Source: Nocardia alni (lineage in GTDB: Bacteria; Actinomycetota; Actinomycetes; Mycobacteriales; Mycobacteriaceae). Taken from it: a stretch of 58,199 nt of DNA. Position 1 is the stretch's first letter. The number at the start of each line of letters is the position of its first letter. The stretch lies in NCBI RefSeq assembly GCF_019038435.1, contig NZ_JAGPOX010000052.1:1-58199 (forward strand). Direction: 5' to 3'. This document shows positions 26,533-38,765 of the stretch, piece after piece. Made by a program: the position numbers and the translations under genes. The notes below the pieces were generated by a model. It did no database searches. It was not told where the DNA came from and saw nothing but the letters and a program-made list of their open reading frames with translations.

Positions 26533-27618
26533 ATGCAGCGCGACACCCTGTCACCGCCCGAGACGGCCGCCGGCTCGCCGACCCGTTCGACGAGCCTTTC
26601 GCGGCTGAGCACGGCTCTCGGGACGATTCCCGGCCTGGGGCTCGCGCTGGCCATCGCGGCGGCCGCGACGGCTCTGGGGCGGCTGCTGCCGATCGTCGGC
26701 GGACCGGTCATCGGCATCGTGATCGGCGTGGTCCTGGCCGTGGTGATCCGCCCGGGCACACGCCTGAAGCCCGGCATCGGCACCGCGAGCAAGACGGTGC
26801 TGCAACTGTCCGTGGTGATTCTGGGCTCGCAACTGTCGCTGACCGAGGTGGTGCGGGTCGGGGTGAGTTCGCTGCCGGTGATGGCGGGCACGCTCGCGAT
26901 ATGCCTGGTCGCGGCCTATTTCATCGGGCGCTGGATGGGGATCGTCGGCGATCTGCGCACGCTGATCGGCGTCGGCACCGGCATCTGCGGCGCCTCGGCC
27001 ATCGCGGCGGTGACCCCCGTCATCGGCGCCGTCGGGGTCGACGTCGCGTACGCGGTCTCCACGATCTTCCTGTTCAATATCGCCGCGGTCCTCACCTTTC
27101 CCCTGCTCGGGCACCTGCTGGGATTGAGCCAGCACAGTTTCGGACTGTTCGCCGGCACGGCGGTGAACGACATGTCCTCGGTGGTGGCGGCCTCGACGAC
27201 CTACGGTGCGGCGGCGGCCAACTACGCGGTCGTCGTCAAGCTCACCCGCACCCTGTGGATCATTCCGGTCTGCCTGGGCCTGGCCGCGGTGGCCGGGCGC
27301 GGATCGCGACCGGAGCCCGGTGCGCGGCCGACGGCGCCCCGACTGCGGTTACGTCGCCTCGTGCCCTGGTTCCTGGTCGGGTTCCTGCTGGTCGCGGCCG
27401 CCAACTCGGCCGGGCTGATTCCGGCGCACAGCCATCACGCACTGAGCCTGGTTTCGACATTTCTGATCACCACCGCGCTGTCGGCCATCGGACTGTCGAC
27501 CGACCTGTCGAGTCTGCGCGCGGCGGGACCACGTCCGGTACTGCTCGGTGGAATTCTGTGGATCGTCGTGACGGCCGCGAGCCTCGGGCTGCAATTCGCC
27601 ACCGGTGGACTTCGGTGA
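26533..27618 (+). CDS. YeiH family putative sulfate/sulfite exporter
   Basis: A 361-residue membrane protein of the YeiH (UPF0324, Cons_hypoth698) family with about ten helices. Typical segments are GPVIGIVIGVVLAVVIRPG, the GTASKTVLQLSVVILGSQLS region, GVGTGICGASAIAAVTPVI, FGLFAGTAVNDMSSVVAAS and LVSTFLITTALSAIGLSTDL. Members are annotated as sulfate exporters and some function with taurine or sulfite metabolism. Regulation by the divergent LysR gene is likely from the shared promoter region. Confidence 0.9.
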   Translation: MQRDTLSPPETAAGSPTRSTSLSRLSTALGTIPGLGLALAIAAAATALGRLLPIVGGPVIGIVIGVVLAVVIRPGTRLKPGIGTASKTVLQLSVVILGSQLSLTEVVRVGVSSLPVMAGTLAICLVAAYFIGRWMGIVGDLRTLIGVGTGICGASAIAAVTPVIGAVGVDVAYAVSTIFLFNIAAVLTFPLLGHLLGLSQHSFGLFAGTAVNDMSSVVAASTTYGAAAANYAVVVKLTRTLWIIPVCLGLAAVAGRGSRPEPGARPTAPRLRLRRLVPWFLVGFLLVAAANSAGLIPAHSHHALSLVSTFLITTALSAIGLSTDLSSLRAAGPRPVLLGGILWIVVTAASLGLQFATGGLR

Positions 27619-27636
27619 CCCCGGCCGTCAGGCGGA

Positions 27637-28281
27637 TCAGTGTGCGCGGTGGGCGGCGAGCCAACCGGGAAATGCGGTGAGGTCCGGGAGCACCACGTCC
27701 GCGCCCGCCGCCTGTAACTCCTCGACCGAACAGGGGCCGGTGGCCACCGCGACGGAATAGGCGTTCGCGGTGCGCGCGCCCCGGACGTCACCGACGTGAT
27801 CGCCGACGTAGACAGCGGCGCCGTGTGCGCGCAGCGCCTGCGCCTTACCCTCGGCCCACAGATCCCCGACGACCGCATCGGCCGCGATGTCCAGGTGAGT
27901 CAGGTGCAACTTGGCGTTCGGTTCGAACTTGGCGGTGACCACGACCGCGCGGCCGCCGGTGGCCTGGACCGCCGCCACCGCCTCGCGCGCGCCGGGCATC
28001 GCCCGGGTCCCGGTGATGGCGAAGGAGGGGTACAGCTGCCGGTACAGCGCGAGCATCTCCGGGACGGCCTCGGCCGGGAACCAGTTCGCGAGTTCGTCCT
28101 CGAGCGGCGGGCCGAGCCGGGTGACCACCAGATCGCAGTCGATATCGACGCCGGTGCGCTCGGCCAGGGCCAGATAGCAGGCACGGATGCCGGGGCGGGA
28201 GTCGATCAGCGTCATATCCAGGTCGAAGCCGACCGTCACCGCGGCGCGAGCGTCGGTACCGCCGGTAGAGACAGCGCCCAT
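27637..28281 (-). CDS. HAD-family hydrolase (phosphoglycolate phosphatase-like)
   Basis: A 214-residue HAD subfamily I phosphatase. Motif I is FDLDMTLIDS (two Asp nucleophile/acid), a helical cap spans about 25-90, motif II is VVVTAKFEPN (Thr) with the following Lys, motif III Lys is in LWAEGKAQALR, and motif IV is YVGDHVGDVRGA. The cap type and size match phosphoglycolate- or nucleotide-type phosphatases. The substrate cannot be chosen by eye. It converges with the YeiH gene, 18 bp apart. Confidence 0.85.
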   Translation of the reverse strand: MGAVSTGGTDARAAVTVGFDLDMTLIDSRPGIRACYLALAERTGVDIDCDLVVTRLGPPLEDELANWFPAEAVPEMLALYRQLYPSFAITGTRAMPGAREAVAAVQATGGRAVVVTAKFEPNAKLHLTHLDIAADAVVGDLWAEGKAQALRAHGAAVYVGDHVGDVRGARTANAYSVAVATGPCSVEELQAAGADVVLPDLTAFPGWLAAHRAH

Positions 28282-28295
28282 CGATCCGGGCCGGC

Positions 28296-28712
28296 TCAGT
28301 TGGCCGGCTGGCAGGCGTCGCGCAGCGCGCAGGCGCCACAGGCGTGGCCGCAGTCGCCGATCTCGGGTGCGGGGGCCGAGCCCGCGACGGACTGTCCGGC
28401 GGCGTTCGCGCCCGCACCCAGGGCGAACAGCGCGATCACGGCGGTGAGCACCGCGGCCACGATCCCGACCACGACCGGGGCCGCCAGCGCACCGACCGCG
28501 CCCGCGGCCAGCAGCACACCCGCGCCGACCGAGGTGGGCGCGGCGACCCGGTTGGCGACGCGGAAGGCCTCCGGCGTGCGCAATGCCTCTTCGGTGTGCA
28601 CACCGAAGAAACGGTTGCGGGGCAGGGCGCCGATCAGCCCGAGTACCCCGGTGACGACGGCGACGGCCGCCAGCACGAACAGGATCAACGCCACTACGAA
28701 CACGTCGATCAC
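28296..28712 (-). CDS. SdpI-like small membrane protein with cysteine-rich C-terminus
   Basis: A 138-residue protein. It has an N-terminal helix, the SdpI/YhfL-like motif PRNRFFGVHTEEALRTPEAFRVANRVA, and two further helices. The last ~20 residues read IGDCGHACGACALRDACQPAN, four Cys and one His spaced as in a small metal-binding knuckle. SdpI in Bacillus gives immunity to the toxin SDP, but the short actinobacterial forms are of unknown role. GTG at 28712 places the first helix at residue 2. The start codon lies only 141 bp from the leuS start on the other strand. Confidence 0.72.
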   Translation of the reverse strand: MIDVFVVALILFVLAAVAVVTGVLGLIGALPRNRFFGVHTEEALRTPEAFRVANRVAAPTSVGAGVLLAAGAVGALAAPVVVGIVAAVLTAVIALFALGAGANAAGQSVAGSAPAPEIGDCGHACGACALRDACQPAN

Positions 28713-28852
28713 GCTACTCGGCAGGCGAATCCGGACCCCTGCGGGTCGGGCCCAGTGTGACCCGTGCCCCTTTTTGGGCCTTGACATGCACACGCTCTAC
28801 CCTGATGAGCAACGCCATCCGGGGAGATACAGGACTAGCAGAAGGCAGAAAC

Positions 28853-31720
<2,868 letters not shown>

Positions 31721-31744
31721 TCGTCACGGGGGCGCCGGGATCGT

Positions 31745-32446
31745 TCAGCGCGCGATAGGCCGCAGGACGATCTCGGTGGGGTGGGCGTCGTGCGGCGTCT
31801 CCACGGCCGTGCGCACCGCCCGCGCGACGGTCTCGGGGGTCAGGAAGTCCTCCGGCCGATACTCTCGCCCCTCCCCCGCGACGATGGCGCGCTGCATATC
31901 GGTGTCGATGCGGCCGGGATGCAGGGAGGTCACCCGCAGGTCCGGTTCCTCGAGCCGCAGCGCGTCACCGAAGGCTCGCATACCGAACTTGCTGGCGGCA
32001 TAGACTCCCCACCCCGGGTTCACCCGCAGTCCCGCGCCCGAATTGATCAGCACCACATGGCCTTCGGCCACCCGCAGCGCGGGCAGCAGCAGTCTGGTCA
32101 ACTCGGCGACGGCGATCAGGTTCGCCTCCAAGGTATTTCGCCACTGCTTCACCGAAGAGTCCGCGATGGAACCCAATTCGGCCACACCGGCGTTGTGTAC
32201 CAGCACATCGAGACGCTCGATCGACGCGGTGGCCGCCGCGAGCGCGTCGTAATCGGTCAGCTCCACCGGCCAGCCGGTCGCGCCGGGCAGCTCGGCCAGG
32301 ATCGGAGCGAGCGATTCGGCGGTGCGCGCGCCGAGCAGCAGCCGGTGCGTGGGCGCCAACTCCCTGGCGATCGCCGCACCCAGCCCTCGGCTCGCCCCCG
32401 TGATCAGCGCGATCGGCTGGCTGGATGTGACACCGGAAGCAGTCAT
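31745..32446 (-). CDS. short-chain dehydrogenase/reductase
   Basis: A 233-residue SDR. The cofactor motif is TGASRGLG, followed by VLVHNAG, the active-site Ser in VVLINSGAG, and YAASK with catalytic Tyr and Lys. The absence of an acidic residue after the second strand and the presence of GART suggest NADP(H). ATG at 32446 is chosen because the first Rossmann strand starts about 13 residues later; the open frame reaches further upstream without similarity. The substrate is unknown. It converges with leuS. Confidence 0.88.
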   Translation of the reverse strand: MTASGVTSSQPIALITGASRGLGAAIARELAPTHRLLLGARTAESLAPILAELPGATGWPVELTDYDALAAATASIERLDVLVHNAGVAELGSIADSSVKQWRNTLEANLIAVAELTRLLLPALRVAEGHVVLINSGAGLRVNPGWGVYAASKFGMRAFGDALRLEEPDLRVTSLHPGRIDTDMQRAIVAGEGREYRPEDFLTPETVARAVRTAVETPHDAHPTEIVLRPIAR

Positions 32447-32743
32447 GGACCTCACCCTAACCAGCCGCGAACATGCCGCCGCCTGCGCGTGCTCCACCGG
32501 CGCACTATCCTCCCGAGCGGCGTGGATATCCATATTGGTGGCGGTTATCGCACAACTGGGTGTATCAATCTCGGGTCAGCTCCACAGTCACATGGCCGTG
32601 ATTCATGAACCGTGCAATTCACGAAACCGAGGCACCAGGTGAGAACTGCCGCAGGCGGGCCGATCGCCGATCTGTCCCAGGCCGCCGAGCCCCAGGAGGG
32701 TGCGCAGCGCGCGTACCTGAAGGTGTCGTCGCAGAATAAAGGG

Positions 32744-34078
32744 ATGAACGGGCCCGGCTTCACACCAACTCAACTCGCGGCCCGGGCCGCCTACCTGCTG
32801 CGCGGCAACGATCTGGGCACGATGACCAGCGCCGCTCCCAAGCTGTACCCGCACATGTGGAGCTGGGACGCCGCCTTCGTCGCGGTGGGCCTGGCCCCGC
32901 TGAGCGTCGAGCGCGCCGTGGTCGAGCTGGACACCCTGCTGTCTGCGCAGTGGAAGAACGGGATGATCCCGCACATCGTGTTCGCCAACGGCGTGGACGG
33001 CTACTTCCCCGGACCGGCGCGCTGGGAGTGCCGCCGCCTGGCCGCCAACGCGCCCGACGGCCCGGACACCTCCGGCATCACCCAGCCGCCCGTGCACGCG
33101 ATCGCCGTGCAGCGGATCCTGGATCATTCGCGCCGCCACGGGCGCAGCACCCGCGCGGTGGCCGAGGAGTTCCTGGATCGGCGCTGGACGGATCTGATGC
33201 GCTGGCATCGCTGGCTCGCCAATGCCCGGGACGTGAAACAGAACGGCCGCATCACGATCTACCACGGCTGGGAGTCGGGCATGGACAACTCCCCGCGCTG
33301 GGACCGCGCCTACGCCAACGTGGTCCCGGGCGATGTGCCGCCCTACGAGCGCGAGGACCTCGTGCTGGTGGATCCCGCCCAGCGCCCGACCGACCGCGAG
33401 TACGACCGCTACCTGTGGCTGGTCGAGCAGATGCGCCGCGGCGGATACGACGATTACGAACTTGCCTCGACGATGAGCTTCGCGGTGGAGGACGTCTTCG
33501 TCACCGCCATCTTCGCGCTGGCCTGTGAGGTCCTGGCCGGCATCGGCGAGGACTACCGGCTGCCCCGCGCCGACGTGCGCGAGCTGTACGAATGGGCCGA
33601 CTATTTCCGCGCGGGCGTGGTGGATACCGCCGACCCGCGCTCGGGCGCCGCACGCGATTTCGACCTGCGCCTGGGCCAGTGGATCGACACGGAGACCCTG
33701 GCGATCTTCGCGCCGCTGCTGAGCGGCGGCCTGCCACGTGATGCCGAACGCAGCCTGCTGCGGATCTTCGAGGGGCCGCGGTTCTGCGGTCATCCGGATC
33801 TGCGGTACGCGCTGCCGCCGTCCACCTCGCCGGTCTCCCGGGACTTCCGCCGCGCCGAATACTGGCGCGGTCCGGTATGGCCGGTGATGAGCTGGCTGTT
33901 CTCCTGGGTGTTCGCCCGCCGCGGCTGGGCCGAGCGATCGTTCATGCTGCGCGCGGAGGGGCTGCGACAGGCCAGCGACGGGAGCTTCGCCGAGTACTAC
34001 GATCCGTTCAGCGGTGCGCCGCTGGGCAGTATGCAGCAGTCGTGGACGGCGGCCTCGGTACTGGACTGGCTCGGCTGA
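32744..34078 (+). CDS. ggh: glucosylglycerate hydrolase (GH63-like)
   Basis: A 444-residue (alpha/alpha)6-barrel glycosidase resembling mycobacterial glucosylglycerate hydrolase of about 446 residues. It begins FTPTQLAARAAYLLRGND, has YPHMWSWDAAF (D42), the catalytic-acid loop GWESGMDNS (D181), and the catalytic-base segment FAEYYDP (E417). In mycobacteria this enzyme releases glucose and glycerate from glucosylglycerate, a solute stored under nitrogen limitation and mobilised when nitrogen returns. ATG at 32744 gives numbering within one or two residues of the mycobacterial enzyme; an open frame to 32612 is likely untranslated. The symbol is assigned by recognition only. Confidence 0.85.
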   Translation: MNGPGFTPTQLAARAAYLLRGNDLGTMTSAAPKLYPHMWSWDAAFVAVGLAPLSVERAVVELDTLLSAQWKNGMIPHIVFANGVDGYFPGPARWECRRLAANAPDGPDTSGITQPPVHAIAVQRILDHSRRHGRSTRAVAEEFLDRRWTDLMRWHRWLANARDVKQNGRITIYHGWESGMDNSPRWDRAYANVVPGDVPPYEREDLVLVDPAQRPTDREYDRYLWLVEQMRRGGYDDYELASTMSFAVEDVFVTAIFALACEVLAGIGEDYRLPRADVRELYEWADYFRAGVVDTADPRSGAARDFDLRLGQWIDTETLAIFAPLLSGGLPRDAERSLLRIFEGPRFCGHPDLRYALPPSTSPVSRDFRRAEYWRGPVWPVMSWLFSWVFARRGWAERSFMLRAEGLRQASDGSFAEYYDPFSGAPLGSMQQSWTAASVLDWLG

Positions 34079-34193
34079 ACGCACACCGCAGGCGCCTGCG
34101 TTTCGGGACTTTTGTACAAATCAGCACATCTGTCGCTAATATGCGTCACCGATCACTGCGGTCATGATCGCCACAGGCATTACCCTCGAAGCC

Positions 34194-34925
34194 ATGTATC
34201 GACGCACGAAGGCTCGTCCGAGTGTCCGTCGCACACTCGGCTCGTTATTTGCCCTGACGACCGTTGGCATACTCTCCGCAACCGGAGTGTCCGCCGCGGA
34301 CTCGACGGGGCCGGACGTCTCATCCTGGCAGCATGTGGACGGCAGGTTCATCAACTGGTTCGCCGTGCGCGCCGCGGGCCACAACTTCGCCATGCTCAAG
34401 GCCACCGAGGGCCTGAGCTACGTGAACCCCTACTTCGTCCCCGACAGCCTGCTGATGCGCGCGGCCGGAGTGGCCCGCGGCACCTACCACTTCGCCCGGC
34501 CGAATTTGCCGCCCGAACCGCAGGCAACCCTCTACGCCACCGTGGCGCTCGGCCAGAACGGGCCGCTGGATCTGCCGCCGGTCCTGGACCTGGAGACCTC
34601 CGGCGGACTACCGCCCGCGGCGCTCATCGACTGGACGCACCGCTACCTGAACACGGTGCAGTCGCTCACCGGCCGGGTGCCGATCATCTACACCTATCCG
34701 CGGTTCTGGCGCACCGCCATGGCGGATACTAACCAGTTCACCCAGTATCCGCTGTGGATCGCCGACTACAGCGGTAAGCCCGCGCCCGACGTCCCCGGCG
34801 GCTGGCCGACCTGGACCTTCTGGCAGAAGACCGATTCGGGCATCGTGCCCGGCATAGCGGGCAACACCGATATCAACGTCTACAGCGGCGCACAGGGCGA
34901 CTTCGGGCGATACGCGCAGATGTGA
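34194..34925 (+). CDS. secreted GH25 muramidase (lysozyme family)
   Basis: A 243-residue exported glycoside hydrolase 25 protein. A basic N-terminus and hydrophobic helix end near TGVSAADS (signal peptide). The GH25 barrel shows PDVSSWQ (first catalytic Asp), FAMLKATEG, GTYHFARP, VLDLETSGG (Asp-x-Glu catalytic pair), and PLWIADYS with WTFWQKTD. It should cleave MurNAc-GlcNAc bonds in peptidoglycan for remodelling or lysis of competitors. The ATG at 34194 gives a typical signal peptide; an ATG at 34164 is also possible. Confidence 0.9.
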   Translation: MYRRTKARPSVRRTLGSLFALTTVGILSATGVSAADSTGPDVSSWQHVDGRFINWFAVRAAGHNFAMLKATEGLSYVNPYFVPDSLLMRAAGVARGTYHFARPNLPPEPQATLYATVALGQNGPLDLPPVLDLETSGGLPPAALIDWTHRYLNTVQSLTGRVPIIYTYPRFWRTAMADTNQFTQYPLWIADYSGKPAPDVPGGWPTWTFWQKTDSGIVPGIAGNTDINVYSGAQGDFGRYAQM

Positions 34926-34931
34926 GAGTCG

Positions 34932-35657
34932 TCACAGCACCTGCGACAGGAATTGGCGCAGGCGCGGGGTGTGCGCGTCGTCGAAAAGCCGGTCCGGCGA
35001 GCCGGATTCGACGACCAAGCCCTGATCCATGAACACCACGCTGTCGGAAACCGAACGGGCGAAACCCATTTCGTGAGTCACCACGATCATGGTCATACCG
35101 CCCGAGGCCAGGTCCGCCATCAGTGCCAGCACACCCTTGACCAGCTCCGGATCCAGTGCGGAGGTGGCCTCGTCGAACAGCATCAGCTCCGGCTTCATCG
35201 CCAGCGCACGGGCGATGGCCACCCGCTGCTGCTGTCCGCCGGACAGATTGGCCGGGCGGGTGTCCGCGCGCGCGGCCAGGCCGACGATCTCGAGCTGTTC
35301 CAGCGCCACGGCCCGGGCCGCGTCCCTGGACAGCCCGCGCAGCTTGCGCGGGCCCAGGGCGACGTTGTCCAGCACGCTCCGGTGCGGGAACAGGTTGAAC
35401 TGCTGGAACACCATGCCGATGCGCTGGCGCAGCCGGTCGGGATTCTCTGTGAGCACCGAGGTCCCATCGATCAGCACGTCGCCGGAGTCCGGCTCGTAGA
35501 GCCGGTTGAGCACGCGCAGCAGGGTCGACTTACCGGAACCGGACGGGCCGATGACGGTGGTGGTCTGCCCGGCGTCCACGTGGATGTCGACGCCACGCAG
35601 CACATGATTGCGGCCGAGGGTGAGATTCAGGCCGACGCCGGCCAGGGAGGAACTCAT
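34932..35657 (-). CDS. polar amino-acid ABC transporter ATP-binding protein (GlnQ-type)
   Basis: A 241-residue ATPase with Walker A GPSGSGKST, Q-loop VFQQFNLFPHRSVLDNV, signature LSGGQQQR, Walker B LMLFDEATSALDPE and the H-loop VTHEMGFAR. These match GlnQ/HisP subfamily importers of glutamine, glutamate or other polar amino acids. Its ATG overlaps the stop of the fused binding-protein/permease gene as ATGA, so both are translated together and form one importer. Confidence 0.94.
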   Translation of the reverse strand: MSSSLAGVGLNLTLGRNHVLRGVDIHVDAGQTTTVIGPSGSGKSTLLRVLNRLYEPDSGDVLIDGTSVLTENPDRLRQRIGMVFQQFNLFPHRSVLDNVALGPRKLRGLSRDAARAVALEQLEIVGLAARADTRPANLSGGQQQRVAIARALAMKPELMLFDEATSALDPELVKGVLALMADLASGGMTMIVVTHEMGFARSVSDSVVFMDQGLVVESGSPDRLFDDAHTPRLRQFLSQVL

Positions 35658-37456
35658 GCTCCACGTCCTTCCGTGACGGTGGCCTGTTCGATCGGTTCCG
35701 CCGCGGACTCGGTGCGCCCGGTGCGCAGTCGCCGGTCGATGTAGTTCACCAGATGGGTCAGCGGGACGGTCAGCAGCAGATACACCAGGCCCGCGGCGAC
35801 CAGCGGGGACAGGTTGCCGCTCTGGGCGTTGAGGTCGCGGCCGACGGCGAACAACTCCCGCTGCGTGGACAGCAGGCCGAGGAAGTAGATCAGCGAGGAA
35901 TCCTTGATCAGCGAGATGAACTGATTCATCAACGCGGGCAACACCCTTCGCACACCTTGCGGGATCACCACCAGACTCATCGACTGCCGGTAGCCGAACC
36001 CGATGGCCCGCGCGGCCTCGAGCTGTCCGGCGTCCACCGACTGGATGCCGGAGCGGAAGATCTCACCGATGTAGGCGGCCGCGAGCAGCGCCAAAGCCAC
36101 CGCACCCAGCCAGTAGGGATTGTTGCCGGTGAGGCTCTTCACCACAGGACCGATGCCGAGCCCGATCAGCAGGATGATCACGACCGCGGGCAGACCACGG
36201 AAGATATCGGTGTAAACCCTTGCGGGCCAGCGCAGCCAGCGGGTGCGTGAAATGCCCGCGACCGCGAGCAGCATGCCGAGAATCGTGCCGATCACGCCCG
36301 AGACGAGGGCCAGGATCAGGGTATTCGGCAGACCGGTCTCGAACAGGTCGGGAAATGCCTTGCGGTACAACGACCAATCGAAGAAGGTGGCGCGCAGCTG
36401 CGCCAGCGTCGATTTCGGGGCGACCTGAGCGGTGGTGGCACCGCTCTTGTGCTGTGCGGCGATGGCGGCGAAATCGGGCAGCTGCGGCGCCGGCGCGGCC
36501 TTGGACCCCGGCTTCCAGCCCGGCGGCAGCACCCGCGGCTCCCAGTTGGAGTAGAGCTTGGCGTAGGTGCCGTCGGCGATGATCGCGTCCAGACCGGCGT
36601 TGAGCGCGTCGATCAGCGGCTGATTGTCCTTGCGCACCGCCCACGCGGTGAAGTTGTTCGGGCTGTAGGTGTTCTGCACGATCGAGGTTCCGTCACCGGG
36701 TTTGACCGTGCCGGTGGCCTGCGCCGAGGGCGCCACCCAGGCGTCGATCTGCCCGGACTTCAGGCTCGCGTAGGTGGTGTCGTAGTCCGGGAACTTCACC
36801 GGATCCATGTGCAGCGTGCTCGTCACGTACTCGTCCTGCACCGAGCCCTGCACGACGCCGATGCGCGCGCCGGGCTTCAGATCCGAGAAACCGTGCACCG
36901 CACTGCCGTTCGGCACCACCAGGGAGTAGTAACCGAAGTCGTACCCGTTGGTGAAGCCGACCAGCCGCCGCCGTACATCGGTGGTATCGATGCTCGACGA
37001 GCCGACATCGAAGCGCCCGGTGGCCACCGCCGCCAGCAGACCCGAGAACTCGGTGCCCGAGAACTGCACCCGCAGACGGAGTTTCGCGCCGATCGCCTTC
37101 AGCAGCTCGTTGTCGAATCCGGTGAACGTGCCCTTCGAATTCACACAGATGCTCGGCGGCGCATCGCTGAGCGTGCCCACGCTCAGCACGCCCGGCGTCA
37201 ACAGTCCCAGCTTGGTGACGTCGATCTGGTCCAGCGGCTCGGTCGTCGCGGTGGTGTAGTGATCCGCACCCGCATCCGCGCCGGACGCCAGGTTGGTGGG
37301 TGCGGCCGAGGCCGAGGCAAGACCAGGCGGCGAGCAGAGGTCATGGCTTGCCGACGAATTGCCGCCGCCGGAGCCGCAGGCGGCCACCAGCAGCACGGGC
37401 GCCATCGCCAGCATCGCGACCAGCACACGGGTTCGTGAATGGGACATACGGACCAT
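35654..37456 (-). CDS. fused amino-acid ABC transporter substrate-binding protein and permease
   Basis: A ~600-residue fusion. A lipoprotein-type signal with the lipobox VAAC lies near residue 26. A periplasmic-binding-protein-like domain (about 70-320: LLTPGVLSVGTLSDAPPSICVN, FTGFDNELLKAIGAKL, GRFDVGSSSIDTTDVRR) is followed by a Pro/Ala linker and a GlnP-type permease domain (about 360-590) with the EAA-like loop AGQLEAARAIGFGYRQ. Such binding-domain/permease fusions occur in Gram-positive glutamine transporters. The start is uncertain between the ATGs at 37456 and 37447; neither has a clear ribosome-binding site, so the mRNA may be leaderless. Confidence 0.88.
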   Translation of the reverse strand: MVRMSHSRTRVLVAMLAMAPVLLVAACGSGGGNSSASHDLCSPPGLASASAAPTNLASGADAGADHYTTATTEPLDQIDVTKLGLLTPGVLSVGTLSDAPPSICVNSKGTFTGFDNELLKAIGAKLRLRVQFSGTEFSGLLAAVATGRFDVGSSSIDTTDVRRRLVGFTNGYDFGYYSLVVPNGSAVHGFSDLKPGARIGVVQGSVQDEYVTSTLHMDPVKFPDYDTTYASLKSGQIDAWVAPSAQATGTVKPGDGTSIVQNTYSPNNFTAWAVRKDNQPLIDALNAGLDAIIADGTYAKLYSNWEPRVLPPGWKPGSKAAPAPQLPDFAAIAAQHKSGATTAQVAPKSTLAQLRATFFDWSLYRKAFPDLFETGLPNTLILALVSGVIGTILGMLLAVAGISRTRWLRWPARVYTDIFRGLPAVVIILLIGLGIGPVVKSLTGNNPYWLGAVALALLAAAYIGEIFRSGIQSVDAGQLEAARAIGFGYRQSMSLVVIPQGVRRVLPALMNQFISLIKDSSLIYFLGLLSTQRELFAVGRDLNAQSGNLSPLVAAGLVYLLLTVPLTHLVNYIDRRLRTGRTESAAEPIEQATVTEGRGA

Positions 37457-37725
37457 AGCCGAAAACATTAGCGGGACGTCCCGCACGGCTCGGTGACGCG
37501 GTCGGGGATCGTCCAGCACGGCAGCCATGATCCGGTCGATGAGCTCTACACGGAACCGATCTGATCACCCTGATTCGATCGACCCGGTCCTCCCGGCGTA
37601 CTCGTGGCAGGGACCATGCAACCGGCCGGAATCCGAAATCCGGGACTCCAGCCGGCGGCATGCCAAGGCGGCAACCCGCTCGAGCAACTCGGGATGCCAA
37701 CGCTCGGGCGTCGAAAAGACAGCCG

Positions 37726-38520
37726 CTACGCGATCCCGGTGACGGACTCCGGGTTGAACTCGTTGCGCCAGCGGATCGCCTCTTCGAGCTGGGTCAGGTC
37801 GTAGTCGGGACCACCCGCGCTCACGGTGAACAGCGTCGCACCCGCCGCCACCAGCGCCGGGGCGGCCTCCACGCCCGGAAAGCTCACCGACCGCTCGATC
37901 CCGGCCGGATCGGTGCCGACCTGCGCGCAGTGGTCGGCCAGGATCTTCGACTTGCGTTCCAGGTCGTCCAGATTCGCGAAGGAGTGCCAGATGTCGGCGT
38001 ACTGGGCCACCAGCCGCAGCGTCTTGCGCTCCCCGCCACCGCCGATCAGGATCGGGATATCGCGCAGCGGCTGCGGGTTCAGCTTGCCCAGGCGGGCGAC
38101 CAGACGCTCCATGTACTCCTTCAGCAGCGCCAGACGGGTTCCTGCCGTGCCGAATTCGTAGCCGTACTGGTCGTAGTCCTTCTCGAACCAGCCCGCGCCC
38201 AGGCCCAGGACCAGACGCCCGCCGGAGATGTGGTCGACGGTGCGGGCCATATCGGCGAGCAGGTCCGGATTGCGGTATCCGGCGCCGGTGACCAGCGCGC
38301 CCAGCTGTACGCGCTCGGTCTGCTCGGCGATCGCGCCCAGCATGGTCCAGCATTCGAAGTGGGCGCCGTCCGGATCGCCGTACAGCGGATAGAAGTGGTC
38401 CCAGTTGAACACGATGTCCACGCCGAGGTCCTCGGCGCGGCGCACGGCATCGCGAATGAGGTTGTACTCGGGGGCATGCTGCGGTTGCAACTGGACTCCG
38501 ATGCGAACCGGTCGGGTCAT
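37726..38520 (-). CDS. LLM-class F420-dependent oxidoreductase
   Basis: A 264-residue luciferase-like TIM-barrel oxidoreductase of a small, possibly F420-using subgroup. IGVQLQPQHAPEYNLIRDAVRRAEDLGVD starts the barrel, followed by WDHF, GRLVLGLGAGWFEKDY (the typical cofactor-region motif) and IPILIGGGGERKTLRLVAQYADIWH. In actinobacteria these enzymes reduce or oxidise small organic molecules with F420 or FMN. The substrate is unknown. The ~270 bp between it and the fused transporter gene shows no gene that I can support. Confidence 0.87.
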   Translation of the reverse strand: MTRPVRIGVQLQPQHAPEYNLIRDAVRRAEDLGVDIVFNWDHFYPLYGDPDGAHFECWTMLGAIAEQTERVQLGALVTGAGYRNPDLLADMARTVDHISGGRLVLGLGAGWFEKDYDQYGYEFGTAGTRLALLKEYMERLVARLGKLNPQPLRDIPILIGGGGERKTLRLVAQYADIWHSFANLDDLERKSKILADHCAQVGTDPAGIERSVSFPGVEAAPALVAAGATLFTVSAGGPDYDLTQLEEAIRWRNEFNPESVTGIA

Positions 38521-38765
38521 GAGACGCCTTCCTTGAATGTGAACAATCCATGTTCACAGGTGTGTGTTATGCACAATGACCGTCACCGAGGCTACCGCCG
38601 CGGGTGCGAGTTCACCGGCCCACTATCCCTGGAAGGTCGACCCGAACAGTCGATCCGACCCGTACTCACCGTCCGACCAGTAGGATTCGAATCCGCGGCA
38701 CCGCCGCGACCACCCTCTACTCGGATCGTCCGGCACGTTCCTGCCGGTGAAGGGATTGATTCATC

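Noticed and set aside
28781..28803. Complete sigma-70 promoter for leuS
   Set aside because: TTGACA is present at 28781-28786, but no -10 box of acceptable quality lies 16-18 bp downstream, so only a possible -35 is mentioned.
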